Positions 11,917-20,900 of a stretch of 40,186 nt of DNA are shown piece by piece. Where the stretch lies: NCBI GenBank assembly GCA_001430745.1, contig KQ482063.1:927929-968114 (forward strand). The letters run 5' to 3'. The translations under genes and the position numbers were made by a program. Position 1 is the stretch's first letter. Every line of letters begins with the position of its first letter. This DNA comes from Auxenochlorella pyrenoidosa (taxonomy: Eukaryota > Chlorophyta > Trebouxiophyceae > Chlorellales > Chlorellaceae). The notes below the pieces were generated by a model. That model saw nothing but the letters and a program-made list of their open reading frames with translations, searched no databases and was not told the origin of the DNA.

Positions 11917-12632
11917 CAACAGCTTCCAGGTTTGCGAGAGAAAGGCAGCTTTTTGAGCTTTACCCGCAATCCAGCTCTTCTTCAAGGCTGACAAGGTCAG
12001 CTGACGCTGTGCCGGCAGTGTACTGTCATGCAGGCAGTACGGTGCAGGCCGTCTGGAGGGCACGCAAACCAGCGAGCTCTCTGGGCACAATCCATGTTTT
12101 CAATACTTCACAGCGTGCTTGCTGGGCAAGGCCTCCTTGAGGCTGCGTGATTGCAGCGCAATTGACCCAAAGGCGCAAGTTGCTGTGCAGCCAAGTTCCG
12201 TCAAGTCGGCAGACTGGGTGGGGCACCAGGGTCCCCCGTGCTTCAGCTGCCCCCAAAGCCCATGGAGCGCCGCACCCTCCTGCTGGGCAGGAAGGAGGCA
12301 GAGATATCAGCTCGCAAATGGGCACTCCTTTCCCTGCGCCACACAATTGCATGCGTTCGAGTGCGCATGCGTACTGCACTGCAGGCTGGCAGTTCAGGTC
12401 ACTTGCAAGAAGGAAGCTTAGGATGCGCTGGCCCACCCATGACAACCCCCCGCCCACCGCACCCAGGAGAGTGTGCGTCTGGCACCCTGCAGACAGAGTG
12501 CGGGCAGCCAGGATGTGTTCCCAACGCAAAGTGTTGAGAAGGCCATGGCACAGGTTGCACAGAACTCAAGCCAGCAAGCCGGTGTGTTCGTGCAAGCAAA
12601 CCTGCTTGAGGTGCCAGAAGCCATAGCGGCCC
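11917..12632. other. Intergenic, no supported gene
   Basis: Open frames on both strands here lack family similarity, coherent splice sites or codon bias beyond GC content. The stretch should hold the promoter of the membrane-protein gene and the 3' UTR of the small gene to its right. Confidence 0.5.
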
Positions 12633-13162
12633 TCACCAGTACGGATCCGTCTTCCACGGCTCCAGCTCGTCATCCTGCCATTCCTCACTGTCCTTACTGC
12701 TCGCCGTGCTGCTGCTGCTGTTCTTGGCGCTGCCGCCCTCCGGGGGCTGCTCTTGGGCGCCTTGCTCGGAGGCGTCTGCGCTTGGCTTGCCAGCCGGCTC
12801 CGAGTGCTCTCTCCTGATTGGAGTCTTTGAAGGGCCAGGCAGGACCTCTTCTGGCTGGGGGCGAGGGTCGTCAGCATCAGGGCTGGCGGGCGTGGCCTGC
12901 GCAGTCAGACAAGTCGGGCATGCGGGGGAGGCAGGGAGATCTGCGGGCACCGCACCGTGCCGGCGGTGACTGGCGGCGCCGCTGTTTGGGCGCCTACACT
13001 GTCTTTTCCGGCCTGCCCCGAAGGTTGTCTCACTCCTGCTGCCCGGTCAGCCTTGTGCATCCTGTGTAGGGGTCGCCCTGTAGTGCGGAAGGCCCTCTGA
13101 TGGCAGAACGCCAGCGGCTGCGCCATGGCCTGTCTGCTTGCAGTTGCTGCGCTCAGCTGCAT
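12633..13162 (-). CDS. Small protein with a mitochondrial-type presequence
   Basis: Two exons, 13162-13034 and 12896-12633, join in phase 0 with a GTGAGA donor and a GCGCAG acceptor to give about 130 residues. The N-terminus from 'MQLSAATASRQAMAQP' through 'CHQRAFRTTGRPLHRM' has many Arg, Ser and Ala and no acidic residue, as in mitochondrial presequences. The rest is Pro/Glu/Ser-rich and ends in an acidic, Trp-rich tail, 'EEWQDDELEPWKTDPYW'. I do not recognise the family. The same frame stays open upstream to an ATG at 13327, so a longer N-terminus is possible. The acidic tail reads like a conserved motif, but I cannot match it. This is an inference from sequence character only. Confidence 0.4.
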
Positions 13163-13479
13163 CCTGCTTGTGCTTGAGCCAACCAAAAAGGCTTCCCGAC
13201 ACCGTGCAGTGTGCGCCTGTATGGCATGCTGAGTCAGCGCCTGGCACTTTGACCTGACATTCGTCCAGCCCTGTCCCAGCTGTGCATGACATTGTCTGAC
13301 CTCGTCAGCAGTTAGAAGAGCCGGCATGATGGCCTCATTGTAGCTACAGTGCCACGCGTTCTAAGTCGGCATCCGATGCATCCAGCAAAGGGAGACAGGG
13401 CGAGCAGTCTAGCAACCTGTGCAGCGTTCCAGCTAACTGGCCGAGCCTGCCCGTCTCATGTACACAGCCAAGCCTCTGC
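13163..13479. other. Intergenic between the small gene and xylose isomerase
   Basis: It holds the 3' UTR of xylose isomerase and the presumed promoter or longer N-terminus of the small gene. The frame upstream of 13162 remains open to 13327. No other feature is seen. Confidence 0.4.
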
Positions 13480-16400
13480 TTAGCGCACGTAGCGCGACAG
13501 CCATATCTCGTACAACTCCTGCTGCCCGCTGGGGAGGGACTCAAAGGGCTCTGGCTGGGACAGGGCCACCTGCTCCAGCTCCTCCAGGCCCACCTTGCCA
13601 GCAGTGATGTCCCTGCAGGCAGAGTGTTTACATAAGAATCGAGGCTCGTGAGGCGCTTTAGGCTCTCTAAGTATCTCAGGCAGTAGGGAGGAAGTGCGCT
13701 TTGCTTCGGAGCGCACGCCGTGGACGCTTATCCACCCCAACCGATGCAGGCCTGCACCCCTCAGCCCCATCCCATGCCACGCGCCTGCCCAGCTGCGTGT
13801 CGCGCCAGCTGCTGTAGCGCCGCGCACGCATGCCGTCCAGCACACCCTCCTCCAGCAGGCGAGCAGCATTGCGCAGCCCGCGAGCCATGGTGTCCATGCC
13901 CCTGCAGGCATGCCAGTGCAAGTGCATGATGCGGAGCAGAAAGCCTGCACGCGGCCAGAGTGGCCCGGTCCCAAAGCGAGGTGCAGAGAGAGCACACCCA
14001 AGAAAGCGGCGTGGCAGCCCTGCTGGCAGCCCTCGGGCGGAGAAGCCCTTGCTGCTGCGTGCACAGTTGACAGAGCTGCGCCACTCTTGGAAAGTACCGC
14101 AGGCCCCACTGGCTCCGGCACGCCCTCACGCAATGTGCGCAAGCACGAGGTCCTCCACGGATGTGCTCTCCCGCCGCAGCTTGGCGTCAAAGTTGAGCCC
14201 GCCTGCAGGGGGCGCGCGCGCACATGGCTGTGTTACAGTAAAGGAGTAGAATCTGTGCGGTGACACGAGACTGCACGCACGCAACATGGCCGCCCGGCTG
14301 CTGCTTGCCACGGGAAAGTGCTGGCGGGTCTCTGCACAACCATGCAGCACCCGGTGCATCCACCCTGCTGCCCTGCCCACCTGGTGCCAGCCCGCCGTGC
14401 CGCAGCACGGTGAGCATGATGAGCGTTGCCTCTCGCACGTCTGTTGGGAACTGGTCCGTGTCCCAGCCAGTCTTCACATGCACAGGCACAGGGGGGAAAG
14501 GTTGGCTGCATTGCCCAGACAAACGTGCCAGGAGCAGCTACCCAACTTACGCACCAGATGCGGGGAGAGCAGACATTGAGCGGCAGCGGAGAGAAGACGC
14601 TGCATCGGGGGCAGGGACCACCGCTAGCATGCTACAATCCACACTGACAGCTCGCAGATCCTCTGCCTCAGGCCAGATGCACCACCTAGGCTGGTACAAA
14701 ATTCAGGCCCCGGCCCATGGACCAAGGTTGCAGTGCAGCACAGCAGGGGCCAGGGCCCCACCTGGGGGTCCCCCGAGTTGGCATCAATGCTGCCCAGCAG
14801 GCCCAGCATGGCCGCCGTCTCCAGCTCGTGGTGGCAGCTGTGCCCCGCCAGCGTGGCGTGGTTGCACTCAATGTTGAGCTGCGGGTGGTCGCAACCACCA
14901 TTGCTACATTACGGTGTGCACATGCGAGTGCGGGGACGGCACGCGCAGGCTCCGTGGCCCTGCTCAAGCATGCATGGGCTGCTCTGTGCAGGCCCACGCC
15001 CCACATTCCTTAGCCACAGCCGGTGCGCCTGACAGATGCCAAGTGCACGGCTCTGTTGGACAAGCGCAGCGGGCGCCGGGCCATGTAGTTAGGCCTGTGC
15101 ACTGCACCAAGCCGCCCTTCTGACCTTGAACTCCTTGTCCAGACCGTGACGAAGCAGGAACGCAGCCGTGGTGGAGGCATCTCTATCGTACCTGCGGCTT
15201 GGCAGAGCGGCGGAGACTTCTGCGGCAGCAGGCAGGGCATGCAGAGGGAACGGCTGCCACCAGCATCAGTGGACCCAGCAACAGCAGCGGCAGTCTTGGC
15301 AGAGGGTGGGTGGGCGGGGGTGGGGGGCCCAGGGGCACCAATTCTAACCATTTCCTATTCACACATGTAAACGCGGCCGTCTGGACCTAAAGGGACGCCA
15401 CCTCACTGGTGCTTGGCAGGCTCCTGCGGCTTGGGCTCCAGAAGCAGCGGCCCCGGCAGGCCGAGCTTGCGCTTGTAGGCAGCGGCCATGCGCAGCAGGC
15501 TCGCCATGTGGGCCTGCTCCAGGGCGAGGTCGGTGTTGAGGAGCGTCTGGTAGCCTTCGCGCCCTGCGGGCGGGGCAGGGAGCAAGGCAAGGCCCCACTG
15601 TTGCATTCACGCCCTGAGGGCCAGCGCAGGGTGGGGGTGTGGTGTGGTGGGGTGGGGCGATGGGAGCCTTAGCCATGCAGCCCTGGCTGCTGTTTTCTTG
15701 CCGGCCAGGGCTGGTTGCTGCCCGCCAGCGGCATCAGAGGGTAGGTGGGCAGTGAGCCCACGCGAAGTGGCAAGCCCTCTGCCCCCGCTATTGGTGCTGC
15801 ACAGCTCTAGCTCAGGCTGGCCTGCCAGCGCCAGCTCGCGCAGCTGGAAGGCCACCCAAGGGCGGCTCACCCCCCCAGAAGACGAAGTTCTCCCCTCCAA
15901 GCTCCTTTGTGACCTCCATCGCCTTCTTCACCTGCGCCAGGAGGGCGGTGCAAATAGAATGGCTGCCTGGCGCTCGGCATGTGAGGTAAGCCTGGGCATA
16001 TCCGTTAACGGGCCAGGCTGTCCCTGGCATGCGCCTGGCAGCCCGAGGCGTTCGTCAAGCGCCGTGCGCACCGGCCCGTCCCCATGCACTGCTGGCGGCG
16101 CCTCACTTGCGCCGCCGCATGTGCAAACACCGTGGCGTTGGGGCCTGGGGGAGAGGGCACCAGGGGTGCGACGTGGGGCATCTCGGTGCAGAGTGGGAGT
16201 GTGCGCCGCCCTGCCCTTGGGCGCGGCATGCACGCCACCGGCTGCTGCGCTGCACAGACCTCATGCATCCCTTGCTTCCACGGCAACTCACTGGTCGCCG
16301 CTCCATGCATGTACCTCGGATGCTTGAAGAGCTGGGCGGTGCCCCAGAGCACGCACTTGCCGCTGCCCGCCTGCAGCTCCTTTGCAAGCTCTGCCACCTG

Positions 16401-17698
16401 GATGGGGGGGAAGGGGTCCAGGAGCTTGGTCAGGCACAGCTGTTGCATGTGATCTGTTGCAGGCGGAACGATGCCCCCAGCATTAGCGCAGGCGGGCACC
16501 GGCACGCCCTCGCCCTGGCCCCCAAGCAGCCGCCCGCTGTGCGCTGAGAAAATTAAGTGGGCACCAGCCCTTGGCGCATTCGTCCCTCCCTGCCCCCGGG
16601 CGGCCAGTGGGCAAGGAGGGGCCCAGCCACTGGGTAGCCTGAGAGGGCACTGTCCCTTGCCTGGCTGCCCGTGCCGACAGGCTTGCCTGGTCCAGTGCTG
16701 CGTTGGTCTGTGCCAGGGTGGCCATCTCAGGGGCGATGTCCCGGTCGTGGAAGCACCAGTGGTCCACCCCCAGCTTGCCCAGCAGCTCGAAAAAGGCGCG
16801 CAGCCGGCGGAAGGCAAGCTCCATCTCGTCGGCTGCATGCCCGCAGGGTGGAGGGTGGGGGTGGGTGGGTGGTGGTGGTTGTGGTGGTGGGGTGGGGTGG
16901 GGTGGGGTGGGGGGCGGGGGGGCGGTCGGCACGCCCAGGAGCAATGCGCGCAGTGGCGCACTGTGGCTGCAGGGGCAAAGCGGGATGCGTTGGCAAGCTT
17001 GCTGGAGGCAGCTTGCTGGACGCAGCTTACCGACTGCTGCTAGGGGGCTACTGGCTCACCTGCCGGGTGCAGCTCCCAGGGCCAGCGCTTTGTGGCAGCG
17101 CCAAAGGGGTCGGAGCCGTCAGCCCGCATGGTGTGCCAAAACGCCAGGGAGAAGCGCAGCCTGGGGCGGGTGGGTGAGATGCAGGCGTCAGTAAGCCGTT
17201 GGGCGGTCTTGGGTTCAGGAAGAGCTCGCCGGGCGCGACGAGGTACCCTCACCTCTCAACATGCGGGGTGCTGCGCCTGCCCGCCCCGCCGCCACCGGCC
17301 CACGCCTTACCACTCCCTCATCGGCCTGCCGTACACCACCTCTTCGGCGTTGTAGTAGTGGAAGGCCAGGGGGTCGTCAGAGTCGGGGCCCGCGTAGTGG
17401 ATACGGCCAATGGACGGGAAGAACTCGCCTGCAAACAGTGGCGGGGTTGCATGCACGGCACGGTCTGCACGCCATGGTCTGCGCGCCATTCATAATCCCT
17501 CGCACTTGTTTATGTTGCACAGGCTAGAGTCCTTGTCCCACCTTCCCAGGCACCACGCAGGTCGACAGCACAAGACGAGGCGGTGGCGTCGGGGCGCAGG
17601 CTGCCATCGCAGGCGCCGGCGCCGACAGCGGCAGCATTTGTGCCTGCCGTCGATAGCAGCGCCGCCAGTGCCCACACGAGTCTTAAATTGACACCCAT
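13480..17698 (-). CDS. XYLA: Xylose isomerase, plant type, with signal peptide
   Basis: Fourteen exons: 17698-17542, 17428-17311, 17160-17060, 16832-16687, 16397-16292, 16144-16107, 15931-15871, 15563-15407, 15191-15125, 14878-14762, 14471-14381, 14202-14130, 13901-13785, 13612-13480. They total 1,482 bp, or 493 residues, normal for plant enzymes. It interconverts D-xylose and D-xylulose (and glucose/fructose) in a TIM barrel with two divalent metals. Visible family blocks: '[20 protein letters not shown]', '[12 protein letters not shown]' (catalytic His and Asp), '[16 protein letters not shown]', '[13 protein letters not shown]' (metal-binding Glu and Lys), '[11 protein letters not shown]', '[11 protein letters not shown]' and '[13 protein letters not shown]'. 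The N-terminus '[16 protein letters not shown]' is a hydrophobic signal peptide, as in plant homologues, so the enzyme probably enters the secretory pathway. Introns 4 and 13 need GC donors (16686, 13784). It shares a short divergent promoter region with the LTA4 hydrolase gene. Nothing catalytic is missing. Confidence 0.95.
16857..16930. repeat. GGGGT/GGGT simple repeat in a xylose isomerase intron
   Basis: The plus strand carries repeated GGGT, GGT and GGGGT units followed by a G-run. In the sense (minus) strand this is a C-rich tract just upstream of exon 4's acceptor. The plus strand could form a G-quadruplex. Confidence 0.8.
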
Positions 17699-17952
17699 GT
17701 CGAAAGAGGCACGGGTTTGGGGCAGGAAGTCCGGCTTCTCGAGCCACTGAAGTGCGCCGGAACCGTAGACGAGAATTCAGTGATGAACGCTCCGCTATCG
17801 ATGTGAGAAGAACAATGCACATGGCACATGCGTGCATTGGGGCGCCCGAAACGAGCGTGAGAAGGGGGCTGCCTCCCAGCACGCAGGACGTACCCCTAGG
17901 GCAGTGAGCAATGTGCCCCAGGACGGCCGGATCGCAGTGCATCGTCTCTTCA
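17699..17952. promoter_or_regulatory. Divergent promoter region, xylose isomerase / LTA4 hydrolase
   Basis: Only about 254 bp separate the two start codons, so both promoters must lie here (or within the first exons). It has no clear TATA box. If translation of the hydrolase starts at 17911 or 18175 instead, the interval changes accordingly. The inference rests on gene spacing. Confidence 0.6.
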
Positions 17953-20900
17953 ATGCTCACTGGCGCCCTGCGATCGGCCGTTGCCTCCGCGGCTCGTTCG
18001 GCTGCAAGGCCTTCTCCTGCAGCCAGTCTCCGCTGGTCCTGGTCACGCCAAGCTGTAGCGGCAGTCGAGCGATCGGGCTCTGCGAGGTGCTTGCTGAGCA
18101 GCAGCAGCAGCAGCAGCAACCGCGGCGGTGGCGCTCGCCTGGTGGTGGCGGCGGCAGCAGCAAAGTCTGCCATTATGGCGACCCCGCAGAAGCGTGCCTT
18201 CAAGGTGACGCCTGTACACCGTGACATGAGAATTTCCATGTCATTTACTGTCAACCAGCGCCTTGCATGTTGCTCCAAAGCCGACGTCGGTGCCTGGGCG
18301 CATCGCTGCCTGGCCTGGCCATGCGACCGCTGCGCTGCCAGAGCGATTGTCTGGATATCCTTCTTGGCTCGGCCAGCCCGTATGCACTCTCTAGGCAACT
18401 CGGCTCGCTGGAGTGTCGCAATTTGTCCAAACAGCAGCCTGCACTCAAACTATTCCTTGTTGGTCTGGTGCACCCTCTGCGCACAGGAGCACAGCTCGCA
18501 GTCAAACTTTGAAGAGGCGGCGGTGACGCACTCAGACATTGGTGGGTGCTTCGAGAACTCGAAACTTATTAAAACAGTCGAATTCATGTCGAACCAGGCC
18601 AGCCCTTGCCATGCTGAACCTGGAGCTGCCGCTGGTCGAATGCAGCCTGTGCCAGCCATGGCCCGCAGTCGGCGCCGGCGTGGCGCTGTGACACCACACC
18701 GTGCTGTCTGCTGCCCCACTGCAGAGCTGGACGTGGATTTTGACACCCATGTGCTCAGCGGGCATGTGGAGGTGCGCCTTCCAGCCCTGCCCTGCTCTCA
18801 AGCCCTCCTCTCAAAAAAACCCTGCTCTTAAGCCATGCTCTCAAGCCCCGCTCTCAAGCTGCGGCGGGCCGCACCCCACGAGTTGCCTGCTGCCCTGGCT
18901 GTTCCCGCTGCACCTGTGCGCCGGCCCCCCCACCTCACCCGCCCCCCTGCAGCACACGGTGGAGGTGAAGAAGGACGGGGTGGCCGAGCTGGCGCTGGAC
19001 ACGCGTGAACTGGCGGTCAGCGACGTCACGGTCAATGGCGAGGGTGAGGAGCCGCGCCGCATGCCCCGCCATGCGTCCAAGCTCACGTCTGATGATGCAG
19101 CAGGTCTGCTGTGCCATACATACATGGGGTGCTGCGTCATGCGTGCCAAGCCCCGCGCTGCTGCAGAGCCAGGCTCCAGCTGGGCACGCCTCACCGCCCT
19201 GCCCTGTCGCCCCACTTTCTCTAACGTCTCCATGCAGCCGCCGATTTTAGCGTGGCAGAGCCACACAAGGCGCTGGGAAGCCGGCTGGCCATCAAGCTGC
19301 CTGCCGGCCTCAAGACCGGGGACAAGCTGAAGGTGTTGGGGTGGTGGAGGAAGAGAAAGCCAGAGCTCTGTGCGGTGGATTCCGTTGCTGCAAGCCTGTC
19401 GCCATGCTCCCGGTGCAGGCTCCGTCGTCCCTGTGGCATTGGCCAGCGCTGGCGTCCAGTGTTCTGTGCAGCCTTGGTATCCTCGCAGATGTCCCCCAAC
19501 AGGGGGGGATGCACTGGCCCCCGTGCAGGACGGCAGTGCCAATGGAACTGCTCCTCAGCGTGCCTCGCCCGCCCTGCCTCCCCTCCCTGCAGGTGGCCAT
19601 GAGCTTCCAGGCCTCCCCCCAGGCCTCGGCCGTGCAGTGGCTGGAGCCTGAGCAGACCGCCGGCAAGAAGCACCCGTATCTCTTCACACAGGTCAGCAGG
19701 GGACGCCAGCTGTCTGTGGAAGCTCTGCGAGTGCGATGGCCCTGTGTTGCTGCCGCAGGACGAGGCGCTGGTAGCTGCTAGCTTGGCATTGCTGACGCAC
19801 CTGTCTTGCTGCCCACCCTGTGTGCATGCAGTGCCAGGCCATCCACGCCAGGTGAGGCGGGACTGAGCGATTCCCACACCTGGACAGCTCTCTGGGCAGC
19901 CCGGCTGCGCTTCCTGTGGCGTGCCCGGCTGCGCCGCTGATGCACTCCTTGCCAGGCGCAGCACCCCTGCCTCCCCCGCCCCCCGCCTGGCAGGTCGATC
20001 TTGCCGTGCCAGGACTCCCCCGGCGCCAAATTCACATACACCGCGGCGGTGCGGGTGCCGGAGCCGCTGCGGGCGCTGATGAGCGCGGTGCCGCAGGAAG
20101 ATGGCGAGGGTGAGAGTGACGGAGGTGGGGCCTGTGCTGCATCGGAGGGCAGGGGTTGAGGGAGGTGGAGGCTGTGCCCTGCGGGAGGCGCAGCAGGAGG
20201 CCAGGCTGGGCAGCCCGGGAGGCTGGTGCAGGTGCCCATAGCCGGTAGTGAAGAACCAGCCGCAAGGGACTGGCTGTGCAGGCTGGAAGCGGCTGTGTAA
20301 GCTGGCTGGCTGCTAATCACCACGGCTCTGCCCGCCGTGCCCTCGGCGCGCAGGCGAGCCGGAGCTGCGGCACGCCAGCAAGAAGGCGTGCACGGGGACC
20401 AAGGTGTGGCGCTTCACGTGAGTGGGCTCGTTGTGCGCAAGCGGTGGGGGCGCAGCGTGCCTTCTGCCTAATGCCTGCTGGAGCAGGCGCCCCTGTGACG
20501 GCCCTGCCGACCTGGCGCTTGTATGGCCGCATTGCACAGCGATTCGCAACCTTGCCCAGGGCAGTGCAGGTCCTGTCCCAACAGGTCCTCCCATGTCGGC
20601 CTTGCAGTTTCTGCTGCTCGCTGGGCTGCAGACGGGTGCAGGCCACGCCGCCCTCCCTGCAGAGCAAGCTGCAGCACTGGGGCACCGGTGACCGCCCAAC
20701 CCCTCCTGCCGCCGGCCCTTGCAGGCAGGCGCAGGCCATCCCCTCTTACCTGCTGGCCCTGGCGGTGGGCAACCTGGAGAGCCGCCGACTGGGGCCCATC
20801 AGCCACGTGTGGAGCGAGCCAGAGATGGTGGAGGCAGGGGCCTACGAGTTCGCAGGTGGGGTGGTAGGGTTGCCGGGCCACGCTCACGGCGCTGCTGCAA

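Noticed and set aside
13261..13327. N-terminus 'MPALLTADEVRQCHAQLG' resembling pterin dehydratase (PCD)
   Set aside because: Only a short generic start matches; none of the conserved PCD core (His-His motif, 'VYNRV'-type block) was found downstream in any frame.
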